Part shown: positions 27,396 to 36,480 of the stretch, piece by piece | How the letters are laid out: the number at the start of each line of letters is the position of its first letter | Numbering within the stretch: position 1 is the first letter of the stretch | NCBI GenBank assembly: GCA_016931715.1 | Contig: JAFGEF010000093.1 | Location: 1-64,000 of the forward strand | Source of the DNA: Sedimentisphaerales bacterium | GTDB lineage: Bacteria > Planctomycetota > Phycisphaerae > Sedimentisphaerales > Anaerobacaceae | Reading direction: 5' to 3' | DNA length: 64,000 nucleotides | Made by a program: the position numbers and the translations under genes | The notes under the pieces: generated by a model | Database searches by the model: none | Told to the model about the DNA's origin: nothing | Seen by the model: only the letters and a program-made list of their open reading frames with translations

Positions 27396-28910
27396 TTACC
27401 ATGTATAATGCACTTTATAGGTAATGACCTTTTCTTCATCCGGCTTAAGTAAAATCCGGAATTCAATAGTCTGGCTGTCGGTCTTGGTGAATGTGTCCGA
27501 TTTTTCTGTAATATTCCAATTAATCCAGCGATATAAATTCTCAACTACTCTTATTTCTACAGTATCTTTTTCCTTATGGTTGCGTACTTTAATTTCAAAA
27601 GATTCATCAAGCCAATCATTGGACGTAGAAATTTGATAATCAGTTCTTTTTCTTTCTCCAACCAGGTCAAATGCGTTTCCTGTATAAACACGAACAGTTT
27701 CATCCTTCGGTGTATGATCGATAATATTTTCACCTGTAAACTCAAGCTGGCTGTCGTCATCCTGCCGATAGAAACGAACAATACCTCGCGGCAAAGGAAT
27801 ACCCAGATGATTTTCTTTGGAGTTTTCAAATTCCTTCATAATCCAGACCTTCGGATTGCATTCTGTTCCATAGTCTCTGTTGCGTCTCAAACTGTCAGCA
27901 TCCCAGCCCCGATACCGGTTCCAATCGATTCTTGCGCCGTTGTAAACATATATACGTTTTGCTGTAACGTCCTCAGCCCGAAGGAATTCTACCTGTTTTG
28001 TCTGCCGGTCGCGAAGCGTTGTCTTGCGAGCTAATGTATAGAGATGATAATCTTCAAAAGCTTTTTCCGAAACAGTAGCCGGCATACTTTCATCCGCTAT
28101 AAAACTGCTTCTTGCAGCATATTCATACCGCTCCTGGTTATTTTGAATTTTACTCACGTCACCAGCCATAAGTTTAATCTTCGCATTCTCGAAAGTCTTG
28201 CCTGATTGATTATCTACTGTGACCCAGCCGATAACATCAATTTTGTCTTCGGAATCATGTGAGAGCATACTATAGTCAGCTTTCCAGCTCATGCCGCCTG
28301 TTACATAGCTCAACTCTGCATCGAGTTTACCATCTCTGTTTGTATTAAGAATCCAGTCAATTGTGGGCTTTAAGATAGTATCATCCGAAAGAGATGGAAA
28401 TAAAGGCTGCCCGGGCAAGCTGAATCTTAATTGTCCGTTAACAAGGATTACAGGCTGCGTGTTTGTGCTGTAATCATATTGTCTTTGACTGTAGCTTGAG
28501 CCGTAGCGCTGTATGCCCAACTGGTGCGGAACATAACCGCTTCTGATAATTTTCCCTCGCACAGTCTGGTTTTTGCCGTCAGCAGAATTGATTAAAAAAT
28601 CAATTTCCTGTCCCTCATACAGAGACAGCAAAAGTCCCTCAGAAATCGGGTCGGAACGATAGTTCTGTTCGAGAATTTGCAGATCGCGCTTGCCGGTCGG
28701 ATCACGAAGAATCACTGAATCCGGCTCAAGATGTGCGGTAATGTCTGTTACGCTTACTTTATTCTCACCTGTTTTAAGACTGAGATTCAACTGGTCCCGA
28801 ACGACCGCAAAATCCTGGTTATATATTGTCAAAGACGGCTCAGCAAAAGCCGCACAGCAGGCACAAAACAATATAATAACCGTTATTTTAGTGTTCTTTT
28901 TGCTGTTCAT
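27396..28910 (-). CDS. DUF4139-domain exported protein
   Basis: 504 residues with a clear signal peptide (ITVIILFCACCAAFAEPS). The first ~110 residues (LTIYNQDFAVVRDQLNLSL; VSVTDITAHLEPDSVIL) and the C-terminal two thirds match DUF4139. That part includes LSYVTGGMSWKADYSM, the conserved W-x-A-x-Y strand, then IDVIGWVTVDNQSGKTFENA and the end EEKVITYKVHYTW. DUF4139 proteins are envelope beta-rich proteins of unknown biochemical role. ATG 28910 follows AGGGG by five bases. It is oriented like the giant-protein operon but separated from it by about 420 bases and a promoter, so it is probably its own unit. Confidence 0.85.
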   Translation of the reverse strand: MNSKKNTKITVIILFCACCAAFAEPSLTIYNQDFAVVRDQLNLSLKTGENKVSVTDITAHLEPDSVILRDPTGKRDLQILEQNYRSDPISEGLLLSLYEGQEIDFLINSADGKNQTVRGKIIRSGYVPHQLGIQRYGSSYSQRQYDYSTNTQPVILVNGQLRFSLPGQPLFPSLSDDTILKPTIDWILNTNRDGKLDAELSYVTGGMSWKADYSMLSHDSEDKIDVIGWVTVDNQSGKTFENAKIKLMAGDVSKIQNNQERYEYAARSSFIADESMPATVSEKAFEDYHLYTLARKTTLRDRQTKQVEFLRAEDVTAKRIYVYNGARIDWNRYRGWDADSLRRNRDYGTECNPKVWIMKEFENSKENHLGIPLPRGIVRFYRQDDDSQLEFTGENIIDHTPKDETVRVYTGNAFDLVGERKRTDYQISTSNDWLDESFEIKVRNHKEKDTVEIRVVENLYRWINWNITEKSDTFTKTDSQTIEFRILLKPDEEKVITYKVHYTW

Positions 28911-28952
28911 TTTTTCCCCTTTCTAATTTTTTTCTCTCTCATACTTTATTTA

Positions 28953-28967
28953 CTTGTCTTAGACAAG
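28953..28967. promoter_or_regulatory. Small palindrome upstream of the DUF4139 gene
   Basis: CTTGTC-TTA-GACAAG is a perfect 6-bp inverted repeat with a 3-base centre, 43 bases before the DUF4139 start codon. Its size and position suit an operator, but no matching second copy was noticed in the window. Confidence 0.35.
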
Positions 28968-29138
28968 ATAACTTACATAAATATAGACGAGTCACACAGC
29001 TTAATGGTTGACAAAAAAATCTCATAACAGATATTTTCAATTTACATTACTCAGTTTCATCATATCAAAGATTCTGTAAACAATATAAATTCTGGTACAT
29101 GTTATAAAAATTGGCAAGTAAAAGTTTTGTAAAATATT

Positions 29139-29867
29139 TTACTGCTTCTTTACAGCAAGAACTTCTTTACGGATTTCAGGGGTGAGTTTTTCGATTGCAT
29201 AAAGAGTTATAGTTGATGAAACGCCTCTCCTGCGCAGGTCTTTAATATATTCAAGCACACGACCTTGTGCATAGCGCATATTTACTTTCAGAGTCCAGCC
29301 TACACCTTTTCTTACAATATCTTCTTCGTCCCGGACAAGGTTCTCGCACAGTCTCAAGGCATCATCTAAAAACTTTCCCGACTTTGCAACATCCTGAATA
29401 AATGTTACGACACTGGCTCTGCGTTTGAATCGATTCGGTGAACTATTCCATTTATTCAGGAAATCGAGCATTTGCCCGGGATAGTTAAATAATATTGGCG
29501 GAGTAACTTTTGTACTGAAATAATCCACGTGAGACCAGCTTTTGAAGTCCTCTCCGATTTTATCCAAAACAGGAAAATGTTTCGGCTCTATTAGTTTTGC
29601 ACTTATCTGAAGAACATAAATCCCCGCGTGACCAAGTTCGCCTATATGTTTTCCTAAGAGCTTAGCCGCAAGTTCCAGTCTTTGTTGGAGAGAAAATTCG
29701 AGAAACCGCGTGCGATATTCCTTCATCATTTGATGAAAATCCTGCGTCTTTAATCCGTAACATATATACTGGTCATGCTTATGGTATCGTCTTTCCGGTT
29801 TGGGTTCTTTACTACCAGATACTTGTTTAATATCTCTTTCGAGTCGGTTTATTATTGTGTTAATCAT
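29139..29867 (-). CDS. DNA alkylation repair protein, AlkD-like HEAT-repeat family
   Basis: 242 residues, all-helical HEAT-like repeats. The pattern SWSHVDYF followed by NKWNSSPNRFKRRASVVTF and EDIVRKGVGWTLKV matches the AlkD family (D-xW-xxD, W-x-xSpn-xxRRaavV, xKA-xGWaLR). These glycosylases wrap DNA and remove bulky N3/N7 alkyl purines, using an Asp and a Trp. The Asp in HVD is retained. Lys-Gly replaces the usual Lys-Ala in the last motif. ATG 29867 has no recognisable ribosome site. The zinc-ribbon gene just upstream on the same strand ends 30 bases before it, so the two could be co-transcribed. Confidence 0.8.
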   Translation of the reverse strand: MINTIINRLERDIKQVSGSKEPKPERRYHKHDQYICYGLKTQDFHQMMKEYRTRFLEFSLQQRLELAAKLLGKHIGELGHAGIYVLQISAKLIEPKHFPVLDKIGEDFKSWSHVDYFSTKVTPPILFNYPGQMLDFLNKWNSSPNRFKRRASVVTFIQDVAKSGKFLDDALRLCENLVRDEEDIVRKGVGWTLKVNMRYAQGRVLEYIKDLRRRGVSSTITLYAIEKLTPEIRKEVLAVKKQ

Positions 29868-29897
29868 ATATTATAGATTACTGGATTTTTATTGTGT

Positions 29898-30413
29898 TTA
29901 TAACGACGAAAAAAATGCAATCAATGCAGCGTCTATCAGCAGCTCTATCCCTTCCTGCCATAATCTGTCATTGACTTCGCTTTCTTTTCTTTGTTTATTT
30001 GCTAAGGATTCAATCTCCAATTTAGCCAGAACTTTTCGTGCTTTCAAAGGTAATTGTTCTTTCTCCTTTGTCCCGGATATCTCATTTTTCGGTAAAGTTT
30101 CAAACTCATTTGCATCAAACCAAATAAAATAACACGTTTCACAAACATCAAGATACATATCTTTTTCTTTTTTCAAAACAGGTACTTCAGACATGGGTGA
30201 TTTACAGGCAGGACAACGTCTTTTGCGGGAATATTCCCGAGATTTTACTTTCCTCCAGAATTCATTTACAACAGGATTAGGAACAGCCTTCCTTAAAATA
30301 CTTAATGAAACACCTTTCCCTGAACAGGCTGGGCATATCCATGAAACTCCGAATAAGCCTGAATTTCTTTTTAAAGGTATCCTGCATGTCGGGCAATTAT
30401 ACATAGCGAACAT
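29898..30413 (-). CDS. Zinc-ribbon (TFIIB-type) protein
   Basis: 171 residues with two CxxC/CxxC zinc ribbons. The first is CPTC...CPAC (about residues 7-34). The second is CPAC...CETC (about 72-99), followed by YFIWFDANEFETLP, which is the zf-TFIIB signature (C-x2-C-x-xWfDxxEle). A short hydrophobic C-terminus (IDAALIAFFSSL) may touch the membrane. In relatives this ribbon pair precedes a rhomboid protease domain, which is absent here, so it may be a stand-alone or shortened version (inference). ATG 30413 is used; ATG 30404 is equally possible. Function unknown. Confidence 0.7.
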   Translation of the reverse strand: MFAMYNCPTCRIPLKRNSGLFGVSWICPACSGKGVSLSILRKAVPNPVVNEFWRKVKSREYSRKRRCPACKSPMSEVPVLKKEKDMYLDVCETCYFIWFDANEFETLPKNEISGTKEKEQLPLKARKVLAKLEIESLANKQRKESEVNDRLWQEGIELLIDAALIAFFSSL

Positions 30414-30723
30414 TTATTTCATTCCGCACATGAAATCCATTTTTGTCATAGTAATATTCCCAAAACTCACTTACAATTCACAAAGCATTATTGGAAATAT
30501 AAAGAGGAAAGTCAAGTAAAATGTCATAAGAGCCTCTAACAAACTGAATTTTTAAGATGCAGCATTGCCATCATGGTAATGTTTATTAAATGACAAGAAT
30601 CCCTGATATTTTACACAGAAATGAATATGGGTGAACTGCCCAAACAAGTGACGTATATTTAAATAAGAGTTTTGCAAAAGTTCAGTTTAAACTCAAATGC
30701 TATAAAAAAAAGAGTATTTGAAA
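30414..30723. other. Intergenic spacer with an imperfect hairpin, no gene
   Basis: Between the zinc-ribbon and regulator genes. The only structure is CATTGCCAT (30563-30571) with ATGGTAATG (30573-30581), a 9-bp inverted repeat with one G-T pair. There is no T-run beside it, so it is not a good terminator. It could be an operator or a weak transcription end for the regulator gene. Confidence 0.4.
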
Positions 30724-31302
30724 TTAATAAATAATCGCTGTAACTTCTTCAATCCTTTTTATAACTTCTATAACATCATCAGAATAAGAAACAAAGCCAT
30801 CGAAACCTTTTTGCATAAGCGCTGCCGCTTCTGAATTGCTCAGGTTATTGACAAGTGCAACAATTTTAATGGTTTGTGACTCTTCATTGGAACGAATCCC
30901 CCTGCATACATCAGCGGAGTCTATTCCATCTGCAAGAAGACTGATTAAAAGAACATGAGGCGCGAATTTCTCTACAACAGCTCCTGTCTCGAAATTACTG
31001 CGTACAATCTGCACATCGTAATCAGCTTTGTTTTTCAGAGCTTCCGCCAGTGTCAAAGCAGTTACATGATTACTGTCTGCTATGAGCACGCGGATTTTTC
31101 CGACTGTCAGTCCCGCAGTCGGCATATTATGCACTTTCATAAAGCGCATCAGCTCACTTACAGGAATCCTTCTGTCTTTGCTGCCAGGTATGCGATATCC
31201 TTTTAACTGGCCGTTATCAAACCATTTGGAAACTGTTCGAGGTGCAACATGACATATTTTCGCCACATCACCGGTCGTTAATACATTTTTACCCTTTGCC
31301 AT
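30724..31302 (-). CDS. Regulator: excisionase-type HTH plus degenerate receiver domain
   Basis: 192 residues. Residues 1-60 form a MerR/excisionase-like winged HTH: LTTGDVAKICHVAPRTVSKW, then a wing around GYRIPGSKDRRIPVSEL. Residues 70-190 have the CheY-like receiver fold, with IRVLIADSNHV keeping one acidic residue (D76). The phosphorylation site is lost: VLLISLL has S121 where Asp is needed, and FVSYSDD lacks the late-strand Lys. It is thus a pseudo-receiver, likely regulated by binding or dimerisation and not by a histidine kinase. It is divergently oriented to the DegT aminotransferase across 260 bases, so it may control that gene (inference). Confidence 0.8.
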   Translation of the reverse strand: MAKGKNVLTTGDVAKICHVAPRTVSKWFDNGQLKGYRIPGSKDRRIPVSELMRFMKVHNMPTAGLTVGKIRVLIADSNHVTALTLAEALKNKADYDVQIVRSNFETGAVVEKFAPHVLLISLLADGIDSADVCRGIRSNEESQTIKIVALVNNLSNSEAAALMQKGFDGFVSYSDDVIEVIKRIEEVTAIIY

Positions 31303-31562
31303 TTTATTGATTCCTGAAAAAGCTTTTATAAACCCTGCTTCCGTTTAGTTTCTCGTTCTTATGCTATTTTTTCGGCTATAAAGGGATGCGGATTTAGCAG
31401 ATAAGTACGATTATATTATTTACAACAAATAAATTACTTTTATGGAAAATGCACGTCCTATAATCACACTATTCTTTCCTTTCAGACTAAAACTTGAAAA
31501 TGTTTTTGATTTAATGCCGATAGAATATACAATCTTAATAATTTTTTTCAGGAATATTTTTT

Positions 31563-32672
31563 ATGCAGATATATTTGTCACGACCTGATATTACCGAAAA
31601 GGAAATCGAAGCAGTTAGTTCGGTGCTTCGCAGTCCAAATCTCTCGCTCGGTCCTAAATTGGGCGAGTTCGAGCAAATCTTTGCGAAGTACATTGGAAGG
31701 AAACGAGCGGTCGCGGTCAATAGCGGCACGAGCGGCTTATTTCTGTCCCTTTCAGCAATGGGCATAAAAGACGGTGATGAAGTAATTACGACACCATTCA
31801 CATTTATTGCATCGGCAACTTCCATAATGATGACCGGTGCAAAACCTGTTTTTGTTGATATTAATCCGATAAGTCTCAATATTGACGCGTCAAAAATTGA
31901 GTCTGCAATTACAAACAAAACAAAAGCCATCTTGCCGGTCGAGATTTTCGGAAATCCGGCGGGCTTCGATAAGATTTGCGAAATTGCAGACAAACATAAT
32001 CTTCCTGTAATTGAAGACTGTTGTGAAGCTCTCGGCTCATCATTGAATGGAAAAATGGCGGGAACTTTTGGCAAAACCAGCGTTTTTGGTTTTTATCCCA
32101 ATAAGCAAATAACCACAGGTGAAGGCGGCATGATTCTTACTGACGATGAAACCATAGCAGATTTATGCGTGTCCCTGCGCAATCAGGGAAGGGATAAAAA
32201 TGCTGGCTGGCTGAGTCACCAGCGACTTGGATATAATTTCAGGCTGAGTGATATAAACTGCGCACTCGGAATCACCCAGCTTTCCCGTATAGATGAAATC
32301 AAAGCCAAACGAAATCAGGTTGCAAAATGGTATCAGGAAATGTTATCCGATGAAGACAGATTGATTGTACCGAAAGCTGCTGAAGGATGTGATATAAGCT
32401 GGTTTGTTTTTGTTGTACGTCTGGCAGAATCTTCTCGTGAGAATCGAGAGATGATTCTGGAAAAAATGACAAACAAAGGAATTCAAGTTAGCAATTATTT
32501 CCCTCCTGTTCACCTTATACCATTTATGGTAGAGCAATTCGGTTATAAACAGGGTGATTTTCCACTTACTGAAGAGGTTTGCGAAAGCACCATCGCCCTG
32601 CCGTTCTACAACAACCTCTCAAAAGATCAGATTGCAATTGTTTGTCAAAATCTTAGAGAAGTACTTCCTTAG
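31563..32672 (+). CDS. DegT/DnrJ/EryC1/StrS-family PLP aminotransferase
   Basis: 369 residues, fold-type I. The PLP lysine is K181 (FYPNKQITTGEGG), the ring-stacking Asp is D152 (EDCCEA), and the phosphate loop is NSGTSGLFLSL. These enzymes put an amino group on keto-sugars bound to nucleotides, as in perosamine or other O-antigen sugars. No other sugar-nucleotide gene is nearby, so the substrate is open. The ATG is at 31563. The stop is only 12 bases from the converging prepilin gene, with no terminator between them. The pseudo-receiver regulator is divergent upstream. Confidence 0.85.
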   Translation: MQIYLSRPDITEKEIEAVSSVLRSPNLSLGPKLGEFEQIFAKYIGRKRAVAVNSGTSGLFLSLSAMGIKDGDEVITTPFTFIASATSIMMTGAKPVFVDINPISLNIDASKIESAITNKTKAILPVEIFGNPAGFDKICEIADKHNLPVIEDCCEALGSSLNGKMAGTFGKTSVFGFYPNKQITTGEGGMILTDDETIADLCVSLRNQGRDKNAGWLSHQRLGYNFRLSDINCALGITQLSRIDEIKAKRNQVAKWYQEMLSDEDRLIVPKAAEGCDISWFVFVVRLAESSRENREMILEKMTNKGIQVSNYFPPVHLIPFMVEQFGYKQGDFPLTEEVCESTIALPFYNNLSKDQIAIVCQNLREVLP

Positions 32673-32684
32673 TTTCAACCTGTC

Positions 32685-33521
32685 TTACCATGATGGAATG
32701 GGTGCTCCACCCGGCCAGCACATTTTAAAGGAATTTGATGGTGCAGGGGTTGCCGGATATGCCGAAGCACTCTCAACATGCTGATCTACAAATGCCGCAT
32801 ATGCTACACCATTATTCAAATTTTTCAAAGATGTCTCATGGAACGTTGCAAGTGAATGGAAACTGCTATTAGGAACACAAAATAAAACAGTATCATTAAA
32901 TGAGTTATTATTGAGACCATCAATCTTCCATGTGTTTTCTTCAGAAAACAGAATTACCTTGGACGGATTTTTAACTCCTGTTTCTTTGACAGCATTTTGT
33001 ACGAGACTTTGGTATTTTGTTGGTGTAACAGATGCTCCATATATACAGCCGCCAAGATAGGCATTCATGTTATAACTATATATAGGTTCTATCGGGATTT
33101 TACCTTTGCCATGACAGACATCACAATCACCCACTGCTCTTGCTGTACTGCTAAATACCGGGCAAAGATGTATATCTTTGTCTTTAAGGTAGGGCCATAA
33201 ACTACCCGCAAGCTTAGGCATGTCTTCAAGATTTATCCTTTTGTCATGCCAATCACAATTGTTGATTCTTCCATCGTTAAAGAGCCATCTTGCCGGATCA
33301 GGAAAGTTGCCTTTGTTATCATCCAGATACATCCTGTCTGCATATGCATATTGTTTCAGGTTGTTTCTGCAGAGAATTTCCTGTGCCTGCCTCCTGACTT
33401 TTTGGAGTGATGGCATTAAAATTGCAAGAAGTACTGCTATTATGGCGATAACCACCAGAAGCTCAATCAATGTAAAACCATCTCGCCTGTGTAACGTCCT
33501 CTCGATTTTCTTTCTGTTCAT
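32685..33521 (-). CDS. Prepilin-type protein, paralogue 1
   Basis: 278 residues from ATG 33521 (GGGAG upstream). A basic leader of 15 residues ends in Gly, then [20 protein letters not shown] gives the type IV prepilin site: cleavage after G15, Glu at +5, methylated Phe. A coiled neck ([14 protein letters not shown]) follows. The body belongs to the planctomycete prepilin group with a C-terminal His/DG motif, but here the usual VDGH reads FVDQHV. It ends in [10 protein letters not shown], shared with paralogue 2. Such proteins are minor or major pseudopilins of type II secretion or pilus systems. No other pilus gene is nearby. Confidence 0.88.
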   Translation of the reverse strand: MNRKKIERTLHRRDGFTLIELLVVIAIIAVLLAILMPSLQKVRRQAQEILCRNNLKQYAYADRMYLDDNKGNFPDPARWLFNDGRINNCDWHDKRINLEDMPKLAGSLWPYLKDKDIHLCPVFSSTARAVGDCDVCHGKGKIPIEPIYSYNMNAYLGGCIYGASVTPTKYQSLVQNAVKETGVKNPSKVILFSEENTWKIDGLNNNSFNDTVLFCVPNSSFHSLATFHETSLKNLNNGVAYAAFVDQHVESASAYPATPAPSNSFKMCWPGGAPIPSW

Positions 33522-33617
33522 AATTGTGTCTCCCGATTTCATTTACTTTACAGTTTATTTCCCAATACCAATTTTGCCGATCGAAATATAATAATACTGC
33601 AAACATTTAAAATTATA

Positions 33618-33661
33618 ACACTATCAAACAATATATTGCAACACTATTTTTGATAGTATTA
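33618..33661 (-). terminator. Inverted repeat between the two prepilin genes
   Basis: AACACTATCAAA (33618-33629) and TTTGATAGTATT (33650-33661) form a 12-bp stem with one G-T pair and a 20-base loop. It lies just beyond the stop of paralogue 2. On the minus strand it is followed by a weak AT-rich tract, so termination or mRNA-end protection is plausible but not certain. Confidence 0.45.
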
Positions 33662-33668
33662 GCGTTTA

Positions 33669-34484
33669 TTACCATTTCGGAGTCGGTGTTCCTCCCGGCC
33701 AGCTTAATACAAATGAATTACCAAGCGGTCTTGGATCTGCTGTATCAACATGACCATCTACAAATACTGCATTTGCTACTCCCGAATCAATTTTTCCTGA
33801 TGAAGTATTATGGAAAGTAGCCAGGCAATCATCAATAGTAGGCTCTGGAAGAGCATGAAGGCTGTTATCGTTAAAGAAATCGTTACTAAGACCATCTATC
33901 TTCCATGAATTCTCCTCCGAAAACAGATATACCTTGGAGGGATTCTTTACTCCTATGTCTTTTTTTGCCCTTTCAAGAGCAGATTTATATTGAGCCGGAA
34001 CCCTGCTAGCCATATCACCATTGAGGTATGCATTTAAAACATAGCCATACTGAGGTTCAATTGGATACGCTCCCTGACATACTTTAGGACAATTACCTAC
34101 CTGCTTTGCAAGGGTCTCGAATGTTGGGCACAAATGTATATCTTTGTCTTTCAGATAAGACCACAAGCATCCTGCAAGTTCCGGTTTCAGCTCTAAATTC
34201 CTTCTGGCATCGTGCCATTGACAACCCCATGGATTATCGTTGAAAAGCCATGTATTCACATAAGGAAATGTATTGTCATTGCTATCCAGATACATATTCA
34301 TAGCTATACCATATTGTTTCAGATTAGACTGACAGACAATACCCTGTGCCTGTTTTCTAACCTTTTGCAAAGAAGGCATTAAAATTGCAAGCAGAACCGC
34401 TATGATTGCAATAACAACTAAAAGTTCAATCAATGTAAAACCCTTATGTTTAGAATATATCCGCTTAATTTTTTCTTTTTTCAT
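33669..34484 (-). CDS. Prepilin-type protein, paralogue 2
   Basis: 271 residues from ATG 34484 (AGGAG upstream). The leader KRIYSKHKG is followed by [20 protein letters not shown] and [12 protein letters not shown], almost the same as paralogue 1. Matching landmarks continue ([42 protein letters not shown]). The tail keeps [12 protein letters not shown] and ends in [10 protein letters not shown]. The two genes are a tandem duplication about 150 bases apart, and their upstream regions are also alike (ACTGCAAAC near 33595 and 34560). Unlike paralogue 1, this copy keeps the DG of the C-terminal motif. It is probably the intact pseudopilin of the pair. Confidence 0.88.
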   Translation of the reverse strand: MKKEKIKRIYSKHKGFTLIELLVVIAIIAVLLAILMPSLQKVRKQAQGIVCQSNLKQYGIAMNMYLDSNDNTFPYVNTWLFNDNPWGCQWHDARRNLELKPELAGCLWSYLKDKDIHLCPTFETLAKQVGNCPKVCQGAYPIEPQYGYVLNAYLNGDMASRVPAQYKSALERAKKDIGVKNPSKVYLFSEENSWKIDGLSNDFFNDNSLHALPEPTIDDCLATFHNTSSGKIDSGVANAVFVDGHVDTADPRPLGNSFVLSWPGGTPTPKW

Positions 34485-34811
34485 GATTGATTCTCCTGTT
34501 TTGCATGTTTTACAGTTCATTCTGCCAAATCCTATTCTTCCTGAAATATGTACAGATACTGCAAACTATTTTAATTATACAATTATTAACCGACTTAACA
34601 CAATATTACTTATAAATATTACTGTTATTTCACAAATAATTTGGATAATTCCTTTTTATTTCTTACTTATATATATAGAAGCATTGGAATAAAAGTAACT
34701 AAAATGAGCTTAAGTAAATTAAAGTTTTTCGTTTTTTCTTGACTTAAGTCCTTTTAGACATTTTCAACCTCAGAAATTTATAATAACCTCTTTTAGGAGG
34801 AGAGAAACTTA

Positions 34812-35084
34812 GTGAAGGGCTGGAGATCAAAACTTATTTTCATGTTTATTCTGTATTTTGCCGGTTTTGCCACCGCCGTTTATATGCTTGCCCCTCAACC
34901 TGATGCTGAACCTGGCCAAAATATTGAGCAAAACGCAGTACAGACTGCATTTGCAAACTTCGATTCTCAGGAATTTGTTAAATCCTTCAACTCCGGCATG
35001 CATAAATGTATTGATTTAGGCAAAGATGCCGCCCTTCGCACATCAAAATACATTAAACAGAAAACTCAAGATTCTGAATCGTAA
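34812..35084 (+). CDS. Small single-pass membrane protein
   Basis: 90 residues from GTG 34812, with a strong AGGAGG 11 bases upstream and a TATAAT at 34779-34784. One membrane helix (LIFMFILYFAGFATAVYMLA) is followed by an acidic, Gln/Asn-rich linker and a short amphipathic C-terminus (KDAALRTSKYIKQKTQ). No family is recognised. It precedes the second MoxR operon on the same strand but is separated by a likely terminator and a new promoter, so it appears to be its own unit. The clear ribosome site and the membrane helix argue that it is a real gene. Confidence 0.6.
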   Translation: MKGWRSKLIFMFILYFAGFATAVYMLAPQPDAEPGQNIEQNAVQTAFANFDSQEFVKSFNSGMHKCIDLGKDAALRTSKYIKQKTQDSES

Positions 35085-35197
35085 AAATTATTGCTGAAAA
35101 TCCGCATATATACACAAAAAATTAACAATATTTAAAGATTTTTTGTTACAAAATCCTCACTTTTACGTCTATATCAAAAGAAAAGAACTTCTTAATA

Positions 35198-35256
35198 CAG
35201 ATTTGGTGTATAAGATAAGTTTTTTATACATTATCCTGTGTTCTAATCTGTTTTTT
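35198..35256 (+). terminator. Possible terminator behind the small membrane protein
   Basis: CAGATT (35198-35203) pairs with AATCTG (35245-35250), with a second inner pairing (GTGTATA near 35207 with TATACAT near 35225), and six T follow (35251-35256). The long, partly paired loop makes it imperfect. Confidence 0.4.
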
Positions 35257-35282
35257 AGTGTAACGGTTCTCTATTTTATCAT

Positions 35283-35310
35283 TTGAATTTTTCGAGCAAT
35301 TCTTTATAAT
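35283..35310 (+). promoter_or_regulatory. Sigma-70-type promoter for the second MoxR operon
   Basis: TTGAAT (35283-35288) and TATAAT (35305-35310) are 16 bases apart. The start of transcription would be near 35317, about 30 bases before the MoxR ATG at 35349. Confidence 0.6.
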
Positions 35311-35348
35311 AGAGATAGTTGTTGACTATTTATTTAAGGGATAGGCGT

Positions 35349-36422
35349 ATGGAACAACCAGCGGAACAGCAGCTTGAGAATAAAGTTGAAACACATGTGA
35401 AAACTAATTCTGAAGCAGTACAAAACGCTTCTGTTAACGAAGCACAGTTAATTGCAAGCCTGCACAAGGGATACATCGAGCTGAAACACCAGATACACAA
35501 GGTCATAATAGGCCAGGAAAGCGTAATCGATTCGATGCTCTGCTGTATGCTCGCCGGAGGGCATTGCATTGTGCAGGGTGTACCGGGCCTTGCCAAGACT
35601 CTTATGGTGCATTCTGTCGCGGATGCTATGAGCCTGAGCTTTAACAGGATACAATTTACGCCCGATTTAATGCCTTCGGATATTACGGGAGCTGATATAA
35701 TTCAGCGTGACCCTCAATCACATAAAAGAAAGTTCGAGTTTGTAAAGGGGCCTATTTTTTCCAATGTAGTTCTGGCTGATGAAATAAACCGAACGCCTCC
35801 AAAGACCCAGGCTGCGCTTTTACAGGCTATGCAGGAAAGGGAAGTAACCGTATCTGGCCAGACTTATAAGCTTGAAGAGCCTTTTTTCGTCCTGGCAACA
35901 CAAAATCCGATCGAGCAGGAAGGTACATATCCTTTGCCTGAAGCCGCTCTAGACAGGTTTATGTTTATGATTTATATAGACTACCCTTCTGCCAAAGAAG
36001 AACACATGATTGTTAAGCAGACCACTACCGGCAGGAAAAAAGACACTCAAACCGTTCTGGACAGACATAATATGCTCCTTTTCCAGGAAATAGTCCGCAT
36101 GGCGCCCGTAAGCGACACAGTTATTGCGTATTGTATAAATCTCGCACGTGCAACCCGCCCGACCAGCAAGACTGCAACATGGATGGTAAAGAAGTATCTT
36201 AAATGGGGCGCTGGTCCAAGGGCCGGCCAGTTCATGACACTTGGCGCAAAAGCTCTTGCGCTTATAAAAGGACGCATAACTGCGAGTTTTGACGATGTCA
36301 GGGATGTAAGTAAACTTGTACTGCGACACCGGATTATTACAAATTTCGATGCCGAAGCCGATGGCGTCAGTGTTGAAAAGATACTCGATGACCTTGTAGA
36401 AAATGTTCCACTGCCGAAATAA
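35349..36422 (+). CDS. MoxR-family AAA+ ATPase (second system)
   Basis: 357 residues from ATG 35349, preceded by AAGGG; a TTG at 35319 is in frame but lies close to the promoter. Walker A is GVPGLAKT (77-84), Walker B VVLADE (140-145), sensor-1 region ATQNPIEQEGTYPLPEAALD, and the lid has WGAGPRAGQFM. The first ~40 residues are polar and likely disordered. It is a paralogue of the MoxR at 10224-11294 and heads a seven-gene operon on the opposite strand. Its role should be ATP-driven maturation of the VWA proteins behind it, as known for MoxR systems in general. Confidence 0.92.
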   Translation: MEQPAEQQLENKVETHVKTNSEAVQNASVNEAQLIASLHKGYIELKHQIHKVIIGQESVIDSMLCCMLAGGHCIVQGVPGLAKTLMVHSVADAMSLSFNRIQFTPDLMPSDITGADIIQRDPQSHKRKFEFVKGPIFSNVVLADEINRTPPKTQAALLQAMQEREVTVSGQTYKLEEPFFVLATQNPIEQEGTYPLPEAALDRFMFMIYIDYPSAKEEHMIVKQTTTGRKKDTQTVLDRHNMLLFQEIVRMAPVSDTVIAYCINLARATRPTSKTATWMVKKYLKWGAGPRAGQFMTLGAKALALIKGRITASFDDVRDVSKLVLRHRIITNFDAEADGVSVEKILDDLVENVPLPK

Positions 36423-36480
36423 GCAGAAATTTATTAAAATGGATTTTCGAAAAATCGTGCTTTTTTAGAGGAATAGGACA

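Noticed and set aside
29007-29035. TTGACA on the plus strand as a promoter
   Set aside because: No plus-strand gene lies downstream for over 2 kb and the -10 match is poor.
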